This document shows, piece by piece, positions 8,412 to 16,109 of a stretch of 64,000 bases of DNA. The notes beneath the pieces are model-generated. The model had not been told where the DNA came from and made no database searches. It saw nothing but the letters and a program-made list of their open reading frames with translations. This DNA comes from Paraburkholderia kururiensis JCM 10599 = LMG 19447 (lineage in GTDB: Bacteria; Pseudomonadota; Gammaproteobacteria; Burkholderiales; Burkholderiaceae): NCBI RefSeq assembly GCF_003986935.1, contig NZ_RJZE01000006.1, positions 1 through 64,000 of the forward strand, given 5' to 3'. Made by a program: the position numbers and the translations under genes. Each line of letters opens with the position of its first letter. Within the stretch, counting starts at the first letter, position 1.

Positions 8412-11400
8412 ATGATCGAGACTTCCGTCATGACTCATTACGCTTGCGAAAAATGCGACGAACCGCTAAACGTCGCCGGTGACCCAAACGGGGGGCTTCT
8501 GGTTTCCCGGTTCCCACAACAGTTATTGAACTGCTACGTTCATCTCGCTTCAGGCCCTTCAGTCATGCCTTGTAGCCGGTGCGGCCACTTGACGGCGTTT
8601 GACATACCACAACTGGTGCTCGGACCGGAAGGTGAGGCCGTGCTTTACATCCCCGATGACAGATCGCCGCCCGATCCCATGCGCGACGCTCGGATGATCA
8701 AAATCGCATTAAAGCTTCGCGAGAGTTCCGATCTCACTGGACTCACCGTCGCTCGCGATCGCCGAGCTTTCCGTCGCGCTTTTCTTCAGCGCTTTATCAC
8801 CCCTTTCATGGACCTGGCCAATAGCTTCGCCCAGTTAGCGGGCCCGGTCGGCCCGTGGATCGAAAAGAACGAGGCCAGTCTAGGGGCCCCCTTCTTTGCT
8901 GCGCAGTGGCTGGTTGCTAACGGCGCCGTTCAAACGTTTCAAGTGCTAGCTAGCGAGGCGTCGAATTCCAGCTTCGTACCCCACGAGCAGGCACCCGCTG
9001 CCGTCAATCACGTTTTGAAGCGCGAGGCTGCACAGAAAGCCACTGCGACCCGCACGGGAGACATACTGGGATGGTTGCTCGCGGTATGGGTCCAGCGCGT
9101 TTTCGAGGAGCGCTCTTTCGATCGTTACTGTGCCGTAGCGGCCGACCTGCTAGTCGACATCTCCTTGTCGGACGATGTTCTCATCGCGGCCGGTATGAAA
9201 ATTAAGGAGTGGGTAGGGCTGTTTAAGTTGGGTGAGCCAGGTACGATCGTAGCTCAATACGTGTACGAAGCCGTGCTTGCCGTCCTCTGTCAGACGCATG
9301 GCAAACGCAACCCTCGGACCGCTGAATGGACGAAGGTCTTGTTTCGTTACGAATACTTCAGACGCGTGGACGGTAACGACGAGTCCATGTTGTTGGCACC
9401 GGAAATCGTGCGGTCGACCTTGGACGAGCCCATCTTCTGGAGCGCTGTGCGTTCGATTGGGGGGCGATCCTCTGGGATCAACGAAGAGTCGATGTCTCTG
9501 CACAGCCACCTCTTAGAGACGGTAGAACGTCTGTTCCCGGAGCAAGTGCAGGTTTTTTCGCGGTGGGTATTCAGGTTCGCAGACAGCAAATTGGACAAGG
9601 ATGTGCTCAAGGGAATTGGGGAGCTGCTGCAGACTGCGCTTTCAGCATTGCCTCAGACAGCCCCATTGCAGGCGCTGCTTTTCGGGTTTCAGCAATATAG
9701 ACCACACCTTCTAGAGGCGGTCGTAGATGCCTTGGACGCGTCGCTTGACGCAACCGGTGCCGATGGCAATGATCGACTCATTTGCTTTCGCTACGCGATA
9801 GAGGCGTTAAATCATGCACACCGCTACTTGGCCTCGCTAGCCGTTGCGCATAAAGTCGAGCAATTGCTTTCCGCCAACCCTGAGGCGGGTGGGACGATTC
9901 GCGCGCATTTGCTTAACGAGGTCGGGAATTGCTTTCGATATGCCGGGAAATTCACTGAGGCTTTGCAGCGCTACGATGCGGCCTTGACGCTTTGGGGGAA
10001 GGACGCTAGCGCCCTCAATACTCGTGTCATTCTTCGCAATCGCGCCATTGTCTTGCGAGGACTGCATCGCTACGCCGCTGCGCAGGAAATCTTTGCTGAG
10101 CTTAGGCCGCACGCGCACGACGCCGAGCTGGTGGGATTGGTCACTTCGGAGGCGATCTGCCTCGCGGAGATGGGCGAAAGCCGAAAAGCTCTTAACCTGC
10201 TCGATGCGCACAAGCCCCTAATTGAGAACGCTTCTACTGCGGACCCCAATGTGCGGCAGGCGATGCTTTTTTACGCACAACTTCTGCTGAGCTACGGTAG
10301 GACGTCCGAAGCGCAACCGTTGATCTCCCGGATTTCAGCACTAGGTAACAGATTTCCCAGCGTGCTCGACCAAGCAACCACCGCGACCCTCGCGCCCAAT
10401 CCGGCGCCCGATGCCGGGTTGCCAGAACGCGAGCGAGTCCTTCAGCGCAGGCAAACGATCGATGCGTTGAAGCAAGGACTCGCGAATGCCCGTACGCTGG
10501 CAGGTGTCCCGGAAACCATGATCGCATTTGCGATGGAACTCGGCGATGTTCTTGACTCGGACGGGAGAGCGGACGAATCGGAGCCGATGGTTCGCGAGGT
10601 TTGGGACCAGGCTGAATCGCTTGGTGCGACAAAAGCTTGGGTATTGGCGCTACCCGTGTTCCGCTATGCGATGAATCGTGATGACAGACGTCAGGCGGCG
10701 AAGGACCTCCTTCGCGGCATGTCGCATTTGAGCGAAACGCTATGGGAAGTTGCTGAGGAAGGAGATCCTATCTCGCTGCTTGCGCCGAACGCCGAAGCGG
10801 TTGATTACCTGGCGACCAACATCCTGAAGGGAATATCACCGTCTTCCCCTGCGACTGCTACCGCGCTGCGGGTGGCCGCTGAGCTGCGCGCAGCGCCCTT
10901 ACTTACTCCGCGACTCCGGCGATTAGCGAGCTTGCCTCCGGCTGTGGCCGACATGACTGGAGAGACGGAACGTCTTGTCGTTCTGCTTGCTGAAACTCCT
11001 TGCGTAATTCTGCAGTTCGTCGCGATGACCGACGATATCGGCGTTCTGGTAACGCGCCCGGGCGAAGATGGCGCGCTGAATACTGAACTGCGCGAGCTTG
11101 CTGTCGACGCAAAAAAAGCACACCGTATCGGCGGCCGGCTCGCTTATGCGCTTCGTCGCGCCGCGCCGGACGACTCCGATCTCGATCTGAGTCACGTGGT
11201 GGGGTGGCTCGATCTCCGTGACCGTCTTCGAAGCCTTGTAGTTGATCTTCCCGAGTCTCTCCCGCTGTGCATAGTGCCCGGTCCGCTCGGATCGACGATG
11301 CCCACGCTTGCCTTGGGCGGAATGCGTGCACTGTGCTTCGTCCCAAGCATCGGGGCACTTCTGGCCATGCGCGCGAGGCGACGGACGCTATCGGGCGGCC

Positions 11401-12062
11401 TCTGCTGGCGTCCACAAAGTATGTTCGCATTCGCTGTCTGGTTCGACCGCGAGCGGGCAACAGAAGCCGCTTCACTTTCAGCTATGACAGACCAAGGGGC
11501 AACACTTGCCGCAGAGCGCGGCCTCTCTTATTCCAGCGCCGTAGGGCGCGAAGGTACTGGAGAAAGGCTCCTAACGGGTTTAGCGGAAGCCGAGCTTACG
11601 TGCATCGCCTGCCACGGGCGCATCTTGCCGGACGCTGAGGCCATCGACCTTATCGTTGCCGGCGAGGGCCGGTTGCCTCCTGCCGACCTTACGCACATTC
11701 TGGCGCATCGCAATGCGCCGCATATACTGGGATGGCAACGTCTCGCAACGCTTCCTTCCGCTTCCACCGTCGTTATGTCTACGGCTTGCAACTCTGGGCT
11801 TGCCGTGTTACATGTCGGTGGCGAGCGCCTTGGCCTTGAGAGACCTCTGTTTTCCGCCGGCACATTGGCGTACATCGCGCCGCAGTGGCCGGTGCCGACA
11901 GTACCCATACAGGAAGTCGCGACGGCGCTGCTCACACGCTGGCTGTCGTCAGAAACTCTTTCGTTGGTGGACTGCGTGGCTGCGCAGCGTGTTGCCTCGC
12001 TTGGCGTCGGCATTCCTTCACTCGCCGCCGAAGCGTTTGCGGTCTTCGGGGACGGCCTTTAA
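8412..12062 (+). CDS. Zinc ribbon-TPR-CHAT caspase-like protease
   Basis: This 1216-aa protein starts with a two-pair zinc ribbon resembling a CpXC domain (CEKC near residue 12, then LLNCYVHLASG and CSRCG near 55-60). A long alpha-helical middle contains tetratricopeptide-like helices around residues 490-650 (for example HLLNEVGNCFRYAGKFTEAL). The C-terminal 350 residues are a CHAT peptidase domain with the catalytic pair H1068 in IACHGRI and C1126 in MSTACNSG. CHAT proteases include separase relatives and the effector of type III-E CRISPR (Craspase); several sit beside a substrate they activate by cleavage. The next gene starts 13 bp downstream, an obvious candidate partner or substrate. The trigger is unknown. 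The ATG at 8430 is an alternative start. Confidence 0.8.
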   Translation: MIETSVMTHYACEKCDEPLNVAGDPNGGLLVSRFPQQLLNCYVHLASGPSVMPCSRCGHLTAFDIPQLVLGPEGEAVLYIPDDRSPPDPMRDARMIKIALKLRESSDLTGLTVARDRRAFRRAFLQRFITPFMDLANSFAQLAGPVGPWIEKNEASLGAPFFAAQWLVANGAVQTFQVLASEASNSSFVPHEQAPAAVNHVLKREAAQKATATRTGDILGWLLAVWVQRVFEERSFDRYCAVAADLLVDISLSDDVLIAAGMKIKEWVGLFKLGEPGTIVAQYVYEAVLAVLCQTHGKRNPRTAEWTKVLFRYEYFRRVDGNDESMLLAPEIVRSTLDEPIFWSAVRSIGGRSSGINEESMSLHSHLLETVERLFPEQVQVFSRWVFRFADSKLDKDVLKGIGELLQTALSALPQTAPLQALLFGFQQYRPHLLEAVVDALDASLDATGADGNDRLICFRYAIEALNHAHRYLASLAVAHKVEQLLSANPEAGGTIRAHLLNEVGNCFRYAGKFTEALQRYDAALTLWGKDASALNTRVILRNRAIVLRGLHRYAAAQEIFAELRPHAHDAELVGLVTSEAICLAEMGESRKALNLLDAHKPLIENASTADPNVRQAMLFYAQLLLSYGRTSEAQPLISRISALGNRFPSVLDQATTATLAPNPAPDAGLPERERVLQRRQTIDALKQGLANARTLAGVPETMIAFAMELGDVLDSDGRADESEPMVREVWDQAESLGATKAWVLALPVFRYAMNRDDRRQAAKDLLRGMSHLSETLWEVAEEGDPISLLAPNAEAVDYLATNILKGISPSSPATATALRVAAELRAAPLLTPRLRRLASLPPAVADMTGETERLVVLLAETPCVILQFVAMTDDIGVLVTRPGEDGALNTELRELAVDAKKAHRIGGRLAYALRRAAPDDSDLDLSHVVGWLDLRDRLRSLVVDLPESLPLCIVPGPLGSTMPTLALGGMRALCFVPSIGALLAMRARRRTLSGGLCWRPQSMFAFAVWFDRERATEAASLSAMTDQGATLAAERGLSYSSAVGREGTGERLLTGLAEAELTCIACHGRILPDAEAIDLIVAGEGRLPPADLTHILAHRNAPHILGWQRLATLPSASTVVMSTACNSGLAVLHVGGERLGLERPLFSAGTLAYIAPQWPVPTVPIQEVATALLTRWLSSETLSLVDCVAAQRVASLGVGIPSLAAEAFAVFGDGL

Positions 12063-12075
12063 TCGAAATGAGAAA

Positions 12076-12618
12076 ATGAACAACGAAGACCTTTTGAAAC
12101 AACTTGAAAGTCTCGAAACTTCCGGACTTGCAGAGACTGCCGAACGGTTGCTTCCCCCTCTTTTGGAAATTGATGATCCGGAAGAGGCAGCAACCGAAGT
12201 CGCTCAACTTGCCGGATTGCCTCCGGAAGCGGTAGCCGAAATCGAGGCGCTCGCACAGGAGACAGGCCGTTCGTCGCTCAGTGAGCTGAAGGGGCTCCTG
12301 CGCATGGTTCTGACCGACCTCGCAGACACTCAACCGGATGGAGAGGCATCGGTGTTCAACGCTGCCGCCGCAGCCGGCCGCAAGCTAATTGTGGTGGGCC
12401 CGGAACTCTATGGAATCTGCACGCTACTGATAGCAGGGTATATTGTGACCCGCTCCGGCGGAAAGCAATCGATGACTCGTGACATCGAAATAAGCACCGG
12501 GCCCGATGGCAGGACCAAAACTAAGATTCGCGAGCAAGTTATATATTTGAACCCTTTCGGGCCGCTCGCCAAGCTTTTGAAGCGCGTTACCGGAGTGGCT
12601 GAAAGCAGCGACGACTAG
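12076..12618 (+). CDS. 180-aa single-membrane-segment protein, CHAT partner
   Basis: I do not recognise a family. The first 90 residues are acidic and helical (LLKQLESLETSGLAETAERL, then EEAATEVAQLAGLPPEAVAE). A hydrophobic stretch at about 104-126 (LIVVGPELYGICTLLIAGYIV) looks like one membrane segment. The tail (127-180) is polar, with TRDIEISTGPDGRTKTKI and an amphipathic LNPFGPLAKLLKRV. The gene starts 13 bp after the CHAT protease stop, so the two are almost certainly co-transcribed. By analogy with protease-activated gasdermins, it could be a membrane effector or inhibitor cut by the CHAT enzyme, but it does not look like a gasdermin (too short, different start). This is inference from context. 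Confidence 0.65.
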   Translation: MNNEDLLKQLESLETSGLAETAERLLPPLLEIDDPEEAATEVAQLAGLPPEAVAEIEALAQETGRSSLSELKGLLRMVLTDLADTQPDGEASVFNAAAAAGRKLIVVGPELYGICTLLIAGYIVTRSGGKQSMTRDIEISTGPDGRTKTKIREQVIYLNPFGPLAKLLKRVTGVAESSDD

Positions 12619-13119
12619 AGTTCTGAAACATCACATCCGCTGGTTGCCAAGCGCGTAGAGATTCGGGTTAGGGATCTTGGAAAAAGGACATCAAAGACAC
12701 GCTGCTTTATATTGCTCGAGGTAGGTCTACGGGCGAACCGCACGACATTGAATCTGTTATTGCGCGTCCTTGTATTTGCCACCGCATGCTGCGAACATCG
12801 GCCCGACGCTCGAGGAACGGGCGGGGTAGGCGTTGCATTTTCGGAGGCTGAAAAACCGCAGTAGTATCGATCGGCCTCTTCCATTGGCCGAAAATCTCAA
12901 CGTCGGAGATGACCGTCTTATGTTGTCCCACGAGCGGACGATCGTCGGTGCCCAACGAGTGGCGCACATGGGTCGAGAAGCGACTTCCCGTAAATCGAGG
13001 GGAAAAAGGCCGGCAGCAACGCCGCCGGCCAAGAAGGGGTAGATCGTGAGGTTGCTGACGCGGGGCTCCGGGGACCGCACGTCAACATAAGATAGGGAAG
13101 ATAGGTCGCCCTGTGCGAG
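12619..13119. other. 501-bp gap with decayed sequence
   Basis: Several frames on the minus strand between 12760 and 13090 remain open and read like gene debris (for example SNLTIYPFLAGGVAAGLFPL), but none has a start, ribosome site or recognisable domain. The right copy of the inverted repeat lies at 12921-12940. I cannot support a gene. Confidence 0.4.
12921..12940. repeat. Right copy of the inverted repeat flanking the CHAT cassette
   Basis: TGTTGTCCCACGAGCGGACG; see the copy at 8186-8208, which is its reverse complement with three extra bases. Orientation is inverted relative to the left copy. Confidence 0.4.
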
Positions 13120-13602
13120 CTACTTCCATCGTCTACCTGCTGCAAACTCCCTGCGCTGCAGAAATATCTCGGCGAACGATTCGCGTGCTGCGTGGCTATC
13201 CGATGCGGCCGCAGCCGACGTCGCTGCGGGCGGTGGCGAGGCTGGCCCTTCGCCATGTAGCGTCGGCTGTTCAGCGGACGACTCGCCAGCAGGCGCACTG
13301 TCCCGCCCTGCAACCACGGGCAACGCCTTGCCACAATGCGGGCACGTGGTGACACCGGTTGAAACGCCTTGCGGCTGCACTGCCTCCGGCTGCATTCGGT
13401 AGTACGCGCTCTTGAATGCGCTGTACGTCATGGTGAGACCGCCGTCCTCGTGCAGCGCAGTCCACACGCGCCTGAGCGTGAAACCCTTCCCCAGCATGGC
13501 GGTGATCTCTTCCCTCACCTCGCGCAACTGCGTCGCAGCGCTACCCGGCGTCTCGCGACGCTCCAGCCCGTGCAGCGCTTCCAGAAGCTTTTCCCTTGAC
13601 AT
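13120..13602 (-). CDS. TraK-like DNA-binding protein with a C-terminal CxxC
   Basis: From the ATG at 13602 the protein reads MSREKLLEALHGLERRE, then a helical region EVREEITAMLGKGFTLRRVW followed by TALHEDGGLTMTYSAFKSAYYRM. That second block has the shape of the helix-turn-helix in TraK-type relaxosome accessory proteins and related island proteins (a 'how to be called, how to be packed' helix pair ending in an S-x-F-x-x-x-Y motif). A CPHC motif sits at about residue 86, and the rest is a low-complexity Ala/Pro tail. A longer upstream GTG/CTG-type start would add 31 residues of unlikely sequence. It faces the same way as the Gp2-like gene behind it. Family assignment is tentative. Confidence 0.55.
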   Translation of the reverse strand: MSREKLLEALHGLERRETPGSAATQLREVREEITAMLGKGFTLRRVWTALHEDGGLTMTYSAFKSAYYRMQPEAVQPQGVSTGVTTCPHCGKALPVVAGRDSAPAGESSAEQPTLHGEGPASPPPAATSAAAASDSHAARESFAEIFLQRREFAAGRRWK

Positions 13603-13874
13603 GATCACGACCGGATGAGCCTGAAGAGACCAATTGTGCGACCGAATGAAACCGTCATGCAACTCCAATGCAACAACCCTACATCGGAGTGCCACTCAGG
13701 AAGCGATTAGAGGCCAGCGGGTGGCTTACGCACTTCTCCCCCACCCCAACCCACAGGCATGAGTCAGCAAGACGTTATGGCCCCTTTTAATGCACGACAT
13801 TGACACCGCCGCGGTGAGGTGCGGCGCAGCCGGCGCCACTGCACGGCGTGCCGCTGCGCCTCATCACCCCGCCG

Positions 13875-15035
13875 CTACCGTCGCGGCCCCTGCTTCATGG
13901 TCAGCGTGTTGGCACCGGGTGTCGGCTTGATGCGTATGGCCTGCGCATCTTCCTTCCCGAAATCCGTCTTGGCGAAGTAGTTGACGTACGTATCGAGCCT
14001 TTGCCGATGCTCCGGATTCTTGCAGTCAAGCTCGCCCAGCACCCATGTGCCCTTGCCGATCATCTGCTGCCGGCCGGGACTGTCGTGGCAGCTGTACGAC
14101 TGGCCAAGGCCCCCCGTCACCGCGGACCAGCGGTGAATCAGCCCGTTGATCAGGCGAGGAAGGTCGGAGAGGTTCCAATGCGAGCCATCGAACAGGTAGA
14201 GCCCGTGGAAGTGGTTTGCACTGCTCTGGCCGCCGGCCTCCATCTTCCAGATGCTGCCGGCCATGTGATCGAACAGCCACCCGTCGGCGCCATGCTGGTT
14301 CCTGAAGAAACGGTTGCGGTGCTCCATCGCGAGGCCCGTGTCGATACGCGCCCGCGTCTCGCCCACCGGCTCAGAGGAGGAAGGCGCGTCAGAGGGCACC
14401 TGCGACCAGCGTCCCGTGTAGTACGGACGCCAGCTCATGCGCGGTAGCAGATCGCGCTCGTCAACAGCATCTTCGCTGTAGAAGTGGTCGATGCGCACGA
14501 TCAGCAACCAAGGGTACAAGCTGTACAGCTCGGCGAGGTATTCGTGAATCGTCTGTCTCTGGAGCAGGATACCGGCCTTCCAGTCGGCCAGCTGCTTCCT
14601 GACCCGACGCTTCACGGCCTGCTGGCGCAGGAAGGCAATGAAGTCGTTATAGGCCTCACCGACAAGCGCCCGTTCAGTGAAAGGCGCATGAGCCGCCATA
14701 CCCGGCTCAACGAGACCGAATGGATGCTCGCGGTAGCCGTCAAAGAAGAGCTTCAGGTCAGCGGTATACCACCAGCCCGGATCGTACAGGTCCATGAACG
14801 ACCGGCATTGCCCCATCGCCGATGCAAGCACTCCGTTGTTCCTGCGAAGCTGTGCAGGCTCTGCCAGACAATCGAACGGCATTTCCTCGGTATCAAGCAC
14901 CTCGGCCATAAAGCGAACCATCGAGCGGTATAGCGCGGAATACTCCCCGACTTCCCAGAAGCGTGTATCGATATTGCGTCCATCAGGAAGACTGGTATTT
15001 GCCGGTGAGAAACCCGGCGTTATGCATGCGTTCAT
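13875..15035 (-). CDS. Inovirus Gp2 / YagK-YfjJ family protein
   Basis: The 386-aa protein shows the layout of the inovirus Gp2 or YagK/YfjJ group, which is found in filamentous prophages and genomic islands and is thought to act in replication. It has a helical N-terminal part, a central PWLLIVRIDHFYS strand, HGADGWLFDHMAGSIWKME, then SSANHFHGLYLFDGSHW and INGLIHRWSAVTGGLGQSY. The His pair in HFHGLYLF is reminiscent of the HUH-like metal site of rolling-circle initiators. The ATG at 15035 is chosen because AAGGGG lies just upstream. Iteron-like repeats lie about 370 bp upstream of its start. No filamentous phage coat or morphogenesis genes are nearby, so it is probably a plasmid- or satellite-derived module. 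Confidence 0.7.
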   Translation of the reverse strand: MNACITPGFSPANTSLPDGRNIDTRFWEVGEYSALYRSMVRFMAEVLDTEEMPFDCLAEPAQLRRNNGVLASAMGQCRSFMDLYDPGWWYTADLKLFFDGYREHPFGLVEPGMAAHAPFTERALVGEAYNDFIAFLRQQAVKRRVRKQLADWKAGILLQRQTIHEYLAELYSLYPWLLIVRIDHFYSEDAVDERDLLPRMSWRPYYTGRWSQVPSDAPSSSEPVGETRARIDTGLAMEHRNRFFRNQHGADGWLFDHMAGSIWKMEAGGQSSANHFHGLYLFDGSHWNLSDLPRLINGLIHRWSAVTGGLGQSYSCHDSPGRQQMIGKGTWVLGELDCKNPEHRQRLDTYVNYFAKTDFGKEDAQAIRIKPTPGANTLTMKQGPRR

Positions 15036-15404
15036 CACTACCCCTTTGCATCGGTTTATTTGGGTTGAAAGACGTCATATCCGTGCTGCGCAATACGCTG
15101 CGCTCATGCGACTGCACCGGAGGCAATACGGATCAGCCGCTACGTACCGGAGCACGTAGCTGACATGTCGTTTGCTGTCAGAAATGGCAGAACGGTACTG
15201 GCTGCTGGATATAACGTACCGTGGTCGGGAGATAGGAGTTAAGCGAGAGAGACTGAGGAAGAGGAGAAGGCGTAACCGGTCAACAGGAGGTACGGTTACT
15301 CGATCCCTGAGTATCGCGTCACTCAGGACCGGTTTCAGACTGAGGCATTAGCTGATGTCAATGGCAGCATCGGCTGATACCGGTGCTATCAGCAGCAATC
15401 AGCG

Positions 15405-15467
15405 CTAGAAATACTCGATGACAAGCTGACAACACTCGAAATCAATCTGACAATACTCAATGCCAAT
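15405..15467. repeat. Three 21-bp iteron-like tandem repeats
   Basis: Units start at 15405, 15426 and 15447. Units 2 and 3 share 16 of 21 bases (CTGACAAYACTCRA core); unit 1 is weaker (about 13 of 21 against unit 2). A 21-bp period is two helical turns, the spacing typical of iterons bound by replication initiators. They lie upstream of the Gp2-like gene. Confidence 0.5.
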
Positions 15468-16018
15468 CTTAATATAGGAGCCTAACAGACTCCCACCATT
15501 AATCCTCGCAAATCACCCTGTCGCACACGCGGATGAGGCGATTATTCTCACGATAAATCGCCTGATACCGGCAATTTCACCACTCTCTCGAAAATTAACA
15601 CTTATCCCGACACATAGGATAGGACGCAAGAGACAAATACCAACGAACTGAGCGTGAAATGCCTAACGCAAGGCTGTGAGCAAGGCAAGCCAACGGAACA
15701 CCGCGGGATCGCAGGCAGTTATTTTGTCGCGCGCTATGCGGGAACAGATGTTCTCCGCGTGTGGGGCCGACCACCAAAGGGTGCCTTCCGACCAGGTCAT
15801 TCCGGGGACAGCACCACCGACCCGCCGCTCTGACCTACCCCAACGCCTCCAGCCATGCCGCACCGCAACATCCCTCTGGAGGTTCGCCGTCAGGGCGCCA
15901 CGCCATCCCAGCGTGAACGGCTAGCGGCAGCGGGAAGCCATGGCACTTGCGAGCAACAATCGTGCCGGATAAATCTCAAAATCTAGTCGCCCACGAATCC
16001 TTCGTCTATAGCGTGAAT

Positions 16019-16055
16019 AACGTTAACTATTTTTAAAAAGAACGCTAACTTGACA
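16019..16055 (+). promoter_or_regulatory. Tandem operator and -35 box before the 601-aa gene
   Basis: AACGTTAACT at 16019-16028 recurs as AACGCTAACT at 16041-16050, exactly 22 bp apart, that is two turns on one DNA face. A consensus -35 hexamer TTGACA follows at 16050-16055. A -10 box 17 bp later (ATGCAG) is poor, which would suit an activated promoter. Confidence 0.45.
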
Positions 16056-16109
16056 GGCTCATGTTAAGCTCCATGCAGTCCATTCCCGCCACTCGCCGCA
16101 CTCATCGCC

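Larger units (their letters stand above)
15036..16109. other. 1074-bp non-coding region, candidate origin and promoter region
   Basis: The region lies between the divergent Gp2-like gene and the 601-aa gene. It contains purine-rich sequence (15240-15280), the short inverted pair aaccgg/ccggtt near 15272-15296, a small hairpin CTGATA...TATCAG near 15374-15392, 21-bp tandem repeats at 15405-15467 and an operator-like direct repeat near 16019. No protein gene is supported. The layout suits a replication or transfer origin. Confidence 0.45.

Noticed and set aside
12076..12618. Calling the CHAT partner a bacterial gasdermin
   Set aside because: At 180 aa it is shorter than known gasdermins and has a single internal hydrophobic segment instead of an N-terminal palmitoylated start and a short C-terminal inhibitory peptide.
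15405..15467. Calling the 21-bp repeats a CRISPR array
   Set aside because: Units are directly adjacent with no spacers, and are too diverged.
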